Positions 1 to 6,027 are shown, counted from the first letter of the stretch. The stretch is DNA of 7,085 nucleotides from CAZZCN01 sp964652975 (GCA_964652975.1 CAZZCN010000116.1:1-7085), one strand, 5' to 3'. Notes: generated by a model not told the origin, from the letters alone. Numbers and translations: made by a program.

Positions 1-43
1 TCTCTTCAAGTAAGCAAAGTTGTTTCTTTATTTCATTTTCCAT
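1..43 (-). CDS. 5' start of an unidentified downstream gene (truncated by window edge)
   Basis: An ATG at 43-41 opens a frame reading MENEIKKQLCLLEE before the window ends. It is preceded by a G-rich ribosome-binding-like run (GGGGG followed by CGACC, then ATG), which supports it as a real start. It lies 64 nt downstream of the TOPRIM gene and on the same strand, so it may be a third gene of the same operon or the next independent gene. Fourteen residues, charged with a leucine-containing stretch, are too few to assign a family. The intervening 64 nt contain a 12-bp A+T palindrome (88-99) but no clear terminator. Confidence 0.45.
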   Translation of the reverse strand, partial: MENEIKKQLCLLEE

Positions 44-107
44 GGTCGCCCCCGCATAGATGATTTTGTGCCTACATTATGTGCTCAATTTTATAAAATA
101 AATGTCA

Positions 108-740
108 TCAAAAAATTGACTCATTCACTTCATCTATCCAGGAAATATCATTTGAGCGTAAACGCTCAAAAAGAATATGCATATTGCTAGAAGGCATGTC
201 ATCGGGATTGGTGCTCATTTGTCCTAGTCGTTCAATCATACAATCCCAATTCCTAAAAAATATTTTTTGGCAAATCTCCTCTAATTGATCTTGATGCGCA
301 TCATAATTCTCTATGCCAGTCAAACGGTATACATCGTCTCTTGCCGCAACCTTTGCCTGTGTTTTCAGTTCTACTTCTCCGAAGTGCAAAAGAATAACCT
401 GTAAAGTACAGGGTCTTGTGAAGGTAATTATCTTTTGCGCATTACTTTCCCCTATTATTTCTTCTATTCCTTGCACAACGACATTATAAGCATCTGGTTT
501 CCTATCTAGATCACAGACAACTAATACGATTGAGTGTGAATCGCTTGCCAAGGCTTCCTGATACTTTGCTGGTATATTGCTTGAACTTTTTGCATTGACA
601 GGTTTAATCTTATAATTTGATGAAAAAATTGGTAATTCAATTAGTCTCTTAAAATAATAGTATTCTTCAAAACCTTCCAGAATCAGGCAGATAGATCTTA
701 AAGATTTCGGGTTATTTAAAAACGGTGGCAAGTTAGTCAT
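108..740 (-). CDS. TOPRIM-like RloB/AbiLii-family effector subunit
   Basis: Probable nuclease-like effector of a two-gene anti-phage module, 210 aa from the chosen start. Numbering from that start, residues 16-36 read as strand, then EGFEE, then helix (E22, E25, E26), matching the conserved-glutamate motif of TOPRIM folds. A hydrophobic strand ending in CDLD (D77, D79) matches the TOPRIM DxD metal-binding motif. Residues 110-120 (PCTLQVILLHF) align with the RloB signature P-x-F-E-x-W-x-L-L-H-F, but F and E are replaced by T and L. The start at 740 is preferred over the upstream ATG at 752. A GGAG lies 6 nt before 740 and its ATG overlaps the ATPase stop by 8 nt, giving translational coupling; the 752 ATG has its purine run almost touching it. 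The family is known for AAA15 ATPase partners (RloA/RloB, AbiLi/AbiLii, PARIS AriA/AriB). Nuclease activity and target here are inference. Confidence 0.75.
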   Translation of the reverse strand: MTNLPPFLNNPKSLRSICLILEGFEEYYYFKRLIELPIFSSNYKIKPVNAKSSSNIPAKYQEALASDSHSIVLVVCDLDRKPDAYNVVVQGIEEIIGESNAQKIITFTRPCTLQVILLHFGEVELKTQAKVAARDDVYRLTGIENYDAHQDQLEEICQKIFFRNWDCMIERLGQMSTNPDDMPSSNMHILFERLRSNDISWIDEVNESIF

Positions 741-2001
741 CGCAATCTCCATTCTTCCGGTTGATCAATAAATCGACTAAAGACGGGTCAGGTAGCGCAC
801 CTAAAAATCCTTTTGAATAATGCTCATATAGATTAGATTCAAGTCGTATTCCTGAATTTTGTGCTGTGAAATCAGATAATGAATAGAGATATACTTGTTT
901 CTGATCCTTATCTGTAAACCATAACTGTTCTTTGCGGAAAAGAGTTTTTATATCAAGTAAACTTGCATCATGTGTTGAAAATACCAACTGAGCGTTGTTA
1001 TTCAGTGAACTGTTAAAAAGAGATACTATTGCACGCGACAGTTTAAAATGGATACCACTATCTAATTCATCGATAAATAAGCAGCCACCTTTATTCAAAC
1101 ATTCTACAAGATACCCCGCAAGAGATACGATTTTTTTGGTGCCAAGCGAGTCAAATATTATGCTGGGTAACGGCTTTCCCTTATGAATTGAAGTCAATTT
1201 CAGCATTTCGACAACCTTATCTATATTGTGAATTCCTTTAGCCTTTTGATCTTCTTCATCCACTTCTATCGAAATATTTTCCGTTAACTTTTCATCGTAT
1301 TTAAAGTCGTCAATATCTAAATCAGAGTGTTTAATAAGCTCAACAATTTGCTTAGCTTCGCAGCTATTTTGACCTTTTAGCATTTCAATTGTCTTATAAG
1401 GTTGTAGAGATTGCATTGATAATACAGTAATGCTTTCAGCAAACCCTCTTAATACATTCTTAGCTTCTTGAAGCAATGGAAATTCAGATGCATCCAACGT
1501 ATTTATCAATATATTGTCTTTAGAAGAAAGATTAATAACGTCTTTTAGCTTGTCACAGGAGCTGTTAGCGACCTTCGTATCAGCATTTCTATAGAAGAAA
1601 GCACTTTTTGTTTCATTTCCGTATTGATCGACAACAACGTGAACAAATTCTTCTTCAACAAATGTTTTCGATTTTGTGTCATACCTGAAATTATACAGAT
1701 ACCGTTTTTCATTCCACAGAAATACAGCACCAATTTTTAGAACAGATGAATCTGTAAACAAGTTGGAACGAAAGCTAATAGTTTTATTGAGTATTACGGC
1801 TCGATAAGCATGAATCGCATTTAACAAACATGTTTTACCCGTATTATTCGGCCCATAAATAGCCGCTGTTTTTATAATGTTACCCTGCAAATTCATTATA
1901 ATATTTGACCGGAATTTTTTCGTCCTCAAATCTGCTTCTAAATTTAGTTCAACTTCTTTGCTAAATGCCTGAAAATTCTCAATAGTAAATTTCAATAACA
2001 T
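733..2001 (-). CDS. AAA15/ABC-type ATPase, RloA/AbiLi-like
   Basis: ATPase sensor/motor of a two-gene defence module, 422 aa. It begins with the LKFTIENFQAFSKEVEL strand typical of OLD/RecF-like AAA15 proteins. Walker A is GPNNTGKT (residues 50-57). The ABC-like signature is DSLGTKK (284-290). Walker B is GCLFIDELDSGIH (306-318; D311, E312), with an adjoining D-loop. The switch histidine is H344 in FSTHDASLLD. The segment LWFTDKDQKQVYLYSLSDF (360-378) and the C-terminal YSKGFLGALP block are characteristic of the RloA/AbiLi group. The start at 2001 was chosen because GAGGTGA sits about 6 nt upstream; an in-frame ATG at 2028 has no such site. The gene overlaps the TOPRIM gene by 8 nt, as expected for obligate partners. 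In related systems the ATPase complex controls the nuclease subunit; that role is inferred here. All key ATPase residues are present. Confidence 0.88.
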   Translation of the reverse strand: MLLKFTIENFQAFSKEVELNLEADLRTKKFRSNIIMNLQGNIIKTAAIYGPNNTGKTCLLNAIHAYRAVILNKTISFRSNLFTDSSVLKIGAVFLWNEKRYLYNFRYDTKSKTFVEEEFVHVVVDQYGNETKSAFFYRNADTKVANSSCDKLKDVINLSSKDNILINTLDASEFPLLQEAKNVLRGFAESITVLSMQSLQPYKTIEMLKGQNSCEAKQIVELIKHSDLDIDDFKYDEKLTENISIEVDEEDQKAKGIHNIDKVVEMLKLTSIHKGKPLPSIIFDSLGTKKIVSLAGYLVECLNKGGCLFIDELDSGIHFKLSRAIVSLFNSSLNNNAQLVFSTHDASLLDIKTLFRKEQLWFTDKDQKQVYLYSLSDFTAQNSGIRLESNLYEHYSKGFLGALPDPSLVDLLINRKNGDCDD

Positions 2002-2019
2002 ATTTTTCACCTCGCCAAC

Positions 2020-2048
2020 ATTATACACTTATTTAATTATTCATGCAA
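2020..2048 (-). promoter_or_regulatory. Candidate promoter of the ATPase/TOPRIM operon
   Basis: A perfect TATAAT (-10) lies at 2025-2020. TTGCAT, matching only the TTG of the -35 consensus, lies 17 nt upstream at 2048-2043. The -35 half is inside one arm of the 18-bp inverted repeat, so a protein or structure on that repeat would interfere with transcription. Transcription would begin near 2013, leaving a leader of only about 12 nt that still contains AGGTG. The short leader lowers confidence; a promoter further upstream is also possible. Confidence 0.35.
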
Positions 2049-2071
2049 CATTTTTGCATGAATAATTAAAT
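2031..2071. repeat. Perfect 18-bp inverted repeat with 5-nt loop
   Basis: The arms are 2031-2048 and 2054-2071 and pair perfectly around CATTT. It lies just upstream of the ATPase gene and replaces the 3' part of the dinD relic, where homology ends. There is no T-tract on the operon strand that would make it a convincing terminator. It could be an operator, a hairpin-forming insertion remnant, or a deletion scar. Confidence 0.85.
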
Positions 2072-2321
2072 GTAATTTTTGAGGATAATCGTTTTGAATT
2101 ATTTGATAGCAGGCATATTGGCAAAGTTCGTAATTAACAACATGCTTTGTGGCATTTTTATCATTTTGCCAACCTCGGCAAAATGATAATTTAATTCATA
2201 TCCATGTTTTTACAAGCAATCATTGCCTTATCTACTACATTTGAAAAATTCCGCCATTGCGTATATTCAAGAACAGTTGCAAGTTCTCTTGCATACCAAA
2301 ATTCTTCTCCTTTTCATTAGC
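2037..2321 (-). pseudogene. dinD: dinD remnant (DNA-damage-inducible protein D), frameshifted and truncated
   Basis: No open frame covers this stretch, but three minus-strand frames joined give the conserved N-terminal part of DinD/BRO-N-like proteins. 2321-2311 reads ANE(K). 2310-2194 reads GEEFWYARELATVLEYTQWR and continues to IACKNMDMN before a stop. 2191-2160 reads NYHFAEVGKMI. 2159 to 2037 reads on to VVNYELCQYACYQIIQNDYPQK and ends in a stop inside the inverted repeat. These match the family pattern of EFWYAREL, then a WRNF helix, ACKNSG, HF-x-DVGKM and DYELSRYACYLIIQNGDPRK. The breaks fall near short A runs (2314-2311, about 2193-2191, about 2159-2155). Full-length DinD is roughly 270-300 aa; only about 90 residues remain, with both ends missing. 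In intact form DinD is an SOS-induced protein that inhibits RecA activities. It is probably non-functional here. Confidence 0.75.
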
Positions 2322-2420
2322 TTATAATATATTATATTAACTGCTCGGAATAAATTCAATGCTATATACCTCATATATTATTTATTAATTATTTCTATAA
2401 TCAATGATGCACTAGTAGAC

Positions 2421-2445
2421 TTTGATAACATTTTTACAACAATTT
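2421..2445. repeat. 25-bp direct repeat, copy 1
   Basis: This copy begins TTTGATAACA and ends ACAACAATTT. It is identical to 2961-2985, 540 bp away and in the same orientation, and the two copies bracket the repeat cluster and the tRNA-Ser fragment. Such repeats near an integrase-type junction could be recombinase arm sites or traces of an earlier insertion. Function is unknown. Confidence 0.8.
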
Positions 2446-2559
2446 GTTGTTTTTGACCGTTTTTTTGCCCTGATTCGTGGTTATTTTTGCTGTATTTAAC
2501 TGGGTGTAAAAAACCTTGTAACCACTGATGTGTGAGATTGTAAAAACCAATGTACACAA

Positions 2560-2609
2560 GCGTGAGAGAACTCTCTCCGCCAAAATCAAAAGGACGCTTT
2601 ATTACGAAG
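2560..2609. repeat. 50-bp direct repeat, copy 1
   Basis: Identical over 50 bp to 2701-2750. It contains the palindromic block GAGAGAACTCTCTC and the first half of the hairpin that acts as terminator in copy 2. Here the second half of that hairpin is replaced by GAAAACCAAGTTTCC, so the terminator is broken. Confidence 0.9.
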
Positions 2610-2625
2610 AAAACCAAGTTTCCAC

Positions 2626-2643
2626 GGCGGAGTACTCTCCGCC
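2626..2643. repeat. GGCGGAG palindrome (REP-like)
   Basis: GGCGGAG-TACT-CTCCGCC is a perfect 7-bp stem with a 4-nt loop between the two 50-bp repeats. It shares the GGCGGAG word with the tRNA-Ser acceptor end and with both 50-bp repeats, so the cluster looks like a small family of related palindromes. Confidence 0.7.
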
Positions 2644-2700
2644 ACAGCACTAGACTTGCAACAAAAAACGAGCACCTAATTTTACATATTCAATTTCACG

Positions 2701-2750
2701 GCGTGAGAGAACTCTCTCCGCCAAAATCAAAAGGACGCTTTATTACGAAG
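2701..2750. repeat. 50-bp direct repeat, copy 2
   Basis: Second identical copy of 2560-2609. Here it continues directly into the tRNA-Ser 3' end and supplies one arm of the terminator hairpin. Its CTCTCTCCGCCA, read on the plus strand, is an inverted copy of the tRNA-Ser acceptor 3' end. Confidence 0.9.
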
Positions 2751-2759
2751 CGTCCTTTT
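2729..2759 (-). terminator. Bidirectional hairpin terminator next to tRNA-Ser
   Basis: The arms AAAAGGACGC (2729-2738) and GCGTCCTTTT (2750-2759) pair perfectly over an 11-nt loop. On the minus strand the stem is followed by TTTTGATTTT and starts a few bases after the tRNA CCA end, so it is best read as the native terminator of the tRNA-Ser transcript. The plus strand also has a T-rich tail. The stem can extend into the acceptor-end sequence, forming a 27-bp imperfect hairpin over 2712-2776. Confidence 0.75.
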
Positions 2760-2764
2760 ATTTT

Positions 2765-2822
2765 TGGCGGAGAGAGAGGGATTTGAACCCTCGGAACCTT
2801 TAACAGTTCACACGATTTCCAG
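2765..2822 (-). other. 3' fragment of tRNA-Ser(GGA): likely integration attachment site
   Basis: Read on the minus strand, this holds an anticodon loop CTGGAAA (anticodon GGA at 2820-2818), the 3' half of the anticodon stem TCGTG, a long variable arm, a T-arm with GAGGG-TTCAAAT-CCCTC, the acceptor strand TCTCTCC, discriminator G and an encoded CCA (2767-2765). The 5' side is absent: 2827-2823 reads GCCGC, which cannot pair with TCGTG, and no D-arm or 5' acceptor strand follows. A tRNA cut exactly at the anticodon loop is the classic footprint of tyrosine-recombinase elements that insert in tRNA genes. The intact tRNA-Ser would be expected at the far right end of the element, beyond this window. 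It cannot function as a tRNA. Confidence 0.8.
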
Positions 2823-2960
2823 GCGGCCGATTGTGATATTTTAGTTATTTTTCGTCTTATTGTTATTTATATTTTAATTGTTGTAATACAGTCATATCAG
2901 TTGTTTTCAGCTTTTTTATTTAAAAGTGTTTATTTTATATTATATTGCCTTATGGTTGAG

Positions 2961-2985
2961 TTTGATAACATTTTTACAACAATTT
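2961..2985. repeat. 25-bp direct repeat, copy 2
   Basis: Identical to 2421-2445. It lies 139 bp to the right of the tRNA-Ser fragment and 18 bp from the assembly gap, on the presumed element side. Repeats close to a contig end may themselves have caused the assembly break. Confidence 0.8.
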
Positions 2986-3003
2986 TATGGTCTTTTTCAT
3001 TAG

Positions 3004-3103
3004 NNNNNNNNNNNNNNNNNNNNNNNNNNNNNNNNNNNNNNNNNNNNNNNNNNNNNNNNNNNNNNNNNNNNNNNNNNNNNNNNNNNNNNNNNNNNNNNNN
3101 NNN
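3004..3103. other. Assembly gap (100 N)
   Basis: Exactly 100 consecutive N, the conventional length for a scaffold gap of unknown size. It interrupts the 3' end of the AlbA_2 gene. Any protein read through it is an artefact of the N length happening to preserve a frame. Confidence 0.95.
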
Positions 3104-4416
3104 GAAATTTTCATGAAATGCTGCATCTCATCTCTTGTTCGTGGAGTTTTGCAGAACTCTATTAATGGATTGATGCTTTCATCAGCTTGTGCAGTAGCTT
3201 GTACACTAGCTTGTACACTAGCTTGTGCACTAGCTTGGGGATTGGCATGAGAAGTTAAAGGAATAATCGTTTTGAAAACATCCCCTTCGACAAAAATCGG
3301 TTTTGAATTTGAATATATTTTACAGTACTTTTTTATATTTTTGATACCAGAGCCTAACTCATCCGCTCTCCCAATTTCTTTAAAAACTTTTGCAATAATT
3401 GGATTTTTAGGATATGGAGTAAAATTATCTATATCAATTTCCCCGAATCCATTCGCCTTATTTCCATTTTCAGTAATTACCCTGTCATTTTCAATAATAA
3501 ATTTTGCAGGATACGGATTTGAATATTCACGGTGAATTAAAATATTTGCTACAATCTCACGAAAAAGCTTATTTCGAACACTAACTCTCGTATCATCATC
3601 CAAATAAAAAGTGTCATCAAGATGTTTTTCTACAAAATTCATCAACCGGTCATAACTTTCAATCAAGTTGCAACGAATATCATCCCTGTCATCATACCGG
3701 TCAAGATTCACACGCCTCAAAATTGCATCTGTTTTATGGTACGGAATTGCAGATATGATTGTCTCATCTTTCCCGAAAAGTAAAATACAAGCTAAAGTGT
3801 AGCCTTCTTTTCCGGTTTGGATATCTTTTTGATAAAGACCAGCACTTCTTAATATTTGATCATTCGTCATTTTTTCCCAAGGGTGATTAGGTTGCCTGTT
3901 GGATGCCATAATGCGAACGCTATCAATTATTTCCGGCTTCAAATCATCCATCGTTGCATACGGGTATACATCATTTTCCGTAAAAGCACGTTGCTTCCGG
4001 ATATACATGGAGGCAATTATATCAACACTATTAGTAACATCAAAATCTCCATCCTCATTACGGTCATATATTTTCCCATTGGATTTATGAACCTGAGAAC
4101 TTTCCGGAACAAATATATGCAAAACGGTTTTACCATCAATTTTATATTCATTGATTGTTAAGTAAGCTGTTGGAAAAAGGTTTACAGGGTTGTTCATTAA
4201 TGAAGCAAAGTCCTTTTTTATTTGACTAATAGATTCTTCATTAACTCCTGTAACACTCCCATCGTCTTTAACGCCTAAAAGAATGTCTCCACCAATTCGA
4301 TTTAAAAACGCACATATTGATTCCATAAGAGTCCTTGGCAATCTATTCTTGCTTTCTTTAAACTCGGTTGTTATTCCTTCACCGCCAGAGATTATTGATT
4401 TAATATTTGTAAGCAT
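3104..4416 (-). CDS. AlbA_2/Schlafen-type putative ATP-binding regulator (3' end lost in gap)
   Basis: 437 residues are readable. The N-terminal AlbA_2 domain (about 12-125) shows GITTEFKESKNRLP, then CAFLNRIGGDILLGVKDDGS and IYDRNED, the usual core of this family. A histidine-kinase-like ATPase domain (HATPase_c_4 type, about 280-385) shows FREIVANILIHREYSN and VFKEIGRADELGSGIKNI. A low-complexity QAS[VA] linker (about 394-410) and the start of a C-terminal winged helix (KTPRTRDEMQHFM) follow. Complete members are usually about 450-500 aa, so only a few tens of residues are missing. The start at 4416 has AAGGAA about 10 nt upstream and a good promoter at 4495-4467. Family proteins are annotated as transcriptional regulators and often occur in mobile or defence islands; the biochemical role is not settled. 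It lies between integrase and attachment site, so it may regulate the element or be cargo. Confidence 0.85.
3185..3232. repeat. Four 12-bp tandem repeats inside the AlbA_2 gene
   Basis: Units of the form GCTTGTACACTA are repeated four times with one or two substitutions, followed by a partial fifth. They encode the QAS[VA] repeats of the linker before the winged helix. Because the unit is a multiple of three, copy-number change would alter linker length without breaking the frame. Q-rich repeats at this site are a common trait of the family. Confidence 0.85.
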
Positions 4417-4466
4417 AATTATTTATTCCTTGCCTTGGTTAATTTTGTTTGCTATCGTCAACATTT

Positions 4467-4495
4467 ATTATACCGAAAATCAGCATAACTGTCGA
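4467..4495 (-). promoter_or_regulatory. Sigma-70/A-type promoter of the AlbA_2 gene
   Basis: TCGACA (-35, 5 of 6 consensus bases; 4495-4490), a 17-nt spacer, and TATAAT (-10, perfect; 4472-4467). Transcription would start near 4460 and give a leader of about 44 nt. This gives the AlbA_2 gene its own transcription signal separate from the xis-int operon. Confidence 0.65.
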
Positions 4496-4517
4496 CTATC
4501 TGCTACCATAGACTAAA

Positions 4518-5795
4518 CTATCTTTCATCTGATCGTTGCTCATTTGCTTTATTTTTCCTAGTCATAACAACATCAGTATAATGCAATGCCTGATGATATA
4601 CATTTAGTACAGCTAATTTTCGCTCGATTCTTACATTGACGTAATCAGACGTTACCGCATCCAGGCTATTAGAAATACCAAGTGACATTCCAATCCCTTT
4701 CAGTGTATGTCCTAGCAGTTCACCAACAGTGTAAAAATCTCCGGTTAGCTGGTGCATGTTGGTTGCTGCTGAATGCCGCATGTCGTGGAAACGCATGTAA
4801 GGCAGTCCATATTTTTTTAGCAACCTTTGAAAACCTTTTGTAACTATATCATCACGCATCGGAGCGCCATTTTTTTTTGATACCACTATGTCATTTTCAT
4901 AATAGACTTCTCCCAGAACTGTAGCAATCTCTTTATCTTTATGTTGAAGCATCAACTGTCTCTTAAAATACGGCATGGTAATTTCCGTAATAGGCAGTTC
5001 TCGTCCTTCTGCTTTTGTTGGAGCCATTTCTTTAATAATTGTTGACCCTCGTGGAATTTTATATGGAAGCTGTTCAATAACTTTAAATTTCATATTTTTT
5101 AAATCAACATTTTGCCATCTTAACCCTAATATTTCATTTCGGCGAAGTCCATACATCCCGCTCAATACAAAAATCATTTCCCATTCATTTCCAATTGAGT
5201 ATTTCATTAATTGTTGCATTTGCTCAACTGTGTATGGGTTTGGTGTCTTTGCTTTTTTACCAAACTTTGTAAGAATTTCTCTGGCTGGGTTGCCATCAAT
5301 GTATTTATATTTTCTTGCAGCTTCAAGTGCAACACTTAAAATACGTTGAGCATATTTAACTGTATTTTGAGACAGTCCTTCACTAAAAATTTCTTGAAAC
5401 ATTTTATCAATCATTTCTGGTGTTAGTTTTTTTAATGGTACATTTCCAATATATGGAACAATTTGATTTTTTATATGGTTTTTATATCCTGCCATAGTAC
5501 TTGGTCGAAGATTTGCTTTCCCATGAATTTCAATCCAATCGTCCAAATATTCTTTGACTGTAAGCTTCATATCTGATGCTTTTTCTACTTTGTAACTGTC
5601 ATTTCCAAGTTTGATTCTCATTTCTGCTTCATGATCCAATGCACTTTGTTTTGTGGCAAATCCGCGTTTTCCGTATGTTTTATATCCATTACCTGTCTTA
5701 TATCTTATAAACACATCATATACAGTTCCAACTCTTGATGTGCTAACACCTTCTTTGTTTCGTTTGTTTTTAATTTGTCTTGAGTTTATAGACAT
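4518..5795 (-). CDS. int: Tyrosine recombinase (site-specific integrase, ICE/Tn916-like)
   Basis: Catalyses integration and, with the excisionase, excision of the element by strand exchange between attachment sites. Complete at 425 aa. An N-terminal arm-DNA-binding domain (about 22-70: TVYDVFIRYKTGNGYKTYGKRGF) is followed by a SAM-like core-binding domain (about 77-172). The catalytic domain (about 185-395) has R218 in GLRRNEILGLRW, K261 in the beta-hairpin (APTKAEGRELP), H337 and R340 in HDMRHSAAT, H363 in LLGHT and the nucleophile Y385 in TSDYVNV. GGGAGG lies about 9 nt before the start, inside the end of the excisionase gene. All catalytic positions are present, so it is probably active. 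Its position towards the tRNA-Ser fragment suggests that tRNA-Ser is its target, an inference weakened by the assembly gap between them. Confidence 0.95.
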   Translation of the reverse strand: MSINSRQIKNKRNKEGVSTSRVGTVYDVFIRYKTGNGYKTYGKRGFATKQSALDHEAEMRIKLGNDSYKVEKASDMKLTVKEYLDDWIEIHGKANLRPSTMAGYKNHIKNQIVPYIGNVPLKKLTPEMIDKMFQEIFSEGLSQNTVKYAQRILSVALEAARKYKYIDGNPAREILTKFGKKAKTPNPYTVEQMQQLMKYSIGNEWEMIFVLSGMYGLRRNEILGLRWQNVDLKNMKFKVIEQLPYKIPRGSTIIKEMAPTKAEGRELPITEITMPYFKRQLMLQHKDKEIATVLGEVYYENDIVVSKKNGAPMRDDIVTKGFQRLLKKYGLPYMRFHDMRHSAATNMHQLTGDFYTVGELLGHTLKGIGMSLGISNSLDAVTSDYVNVRIERKLAVLNVYHQALHYTDVVMTRKNKANEQRSDER

Positions 5796-5799
5796 TATT

Positions 5800-6027
5800 C
5801 TAAGCCTCCCTTACAAATTTAGGAATTGTTCTGTTTTTCAAATACCAATCCCATATTGCCCTATCTGCAAGCAATCTGCGATTTCCATTTTGAATGAACT
5901 CAATTTCTCCCTCGTCTAAAAGTGCGCGTAGTCTGTTTTCGCCAATACCGCTTATTTTACTCATTTGCTCAACTGTTTTGAACATTGGTACAATCTCCTG
6001 AATGGTCTTGTCTTTTTTAACTGCCAT
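5800..6027 (-). CDS. xis: Excisionase-type small HTH DNA-binding protein
   Basis: 75 aa from the chosen start; a directionality factor expected to bind near the attachment sites and bias the integrase toward excision. The core FKTVEQMSKISGIGENRLRA forms a winged-helix/MerR-like reading head. It is followed by GEIEFIQNGNRRLLADRAIWDWYL, the typical excisionase pattern of Tn916-like elements. GGAGG lies 8 nt before the ATG at 6027. The upstream in-frame ATG at 6042 overlaps that site and has none of its own, so 6027 is preferred. Its stop is 4 nt from the integrase start and carries the integrase ribosome-binding site, so the two are translated from one mRNA. Confidence 0.88.
   Translation of the reverse strand: MAVKKDKTIQEIVPMFKTVEQMSKISGIGENRLRALLDEGEIEFIQNGNRRLLADRAIWDWYLKNRTIPKFVREA

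Noticed and set aside
2158..2189. 13-bp perfect hairpin TTATCATTTTGCC / GGCAAAATGATAA resembling a terminator or operator
   Set aside because: It lies inside the dinD relic and largely consists of the codons for the conserved HFAEVGKMI block, so the symmetry is most simply a coding coincidence; there is no T-tract on the minus strand.
2560..2750. CRISPR-like repeat pair
   Set aside because: There are only two copies, separated by 91 bp of dissimilar palindromic sequence, with no cas gene and no regular spacer.
2378..2786. Open frames on both strands through the repeat cluster as small genes
   Set aside because: They run through the duplicated 50-bp block, the palindromes and the terminator/tRNA sequence, have no ribosome-binding sites and show no protein features.
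2765..2850. A complete, functional tRNA-Ser gene
   Set aside because: The 5' acceptor strand, D-arm and 5' anticodon stem are missing; the bases in their place cannot pair with the 3' halves.
2901..3250. Plus-strand frames across the N gap
   Set aside because: They are created by the N run and lie opposite the AlbA_2 gene.
3272..4516. Several plus-strand frames opposite the AlbA_2 gene
   Set aside because: They are antisense shadows of a gene with clear domain motifs and have no start signals.
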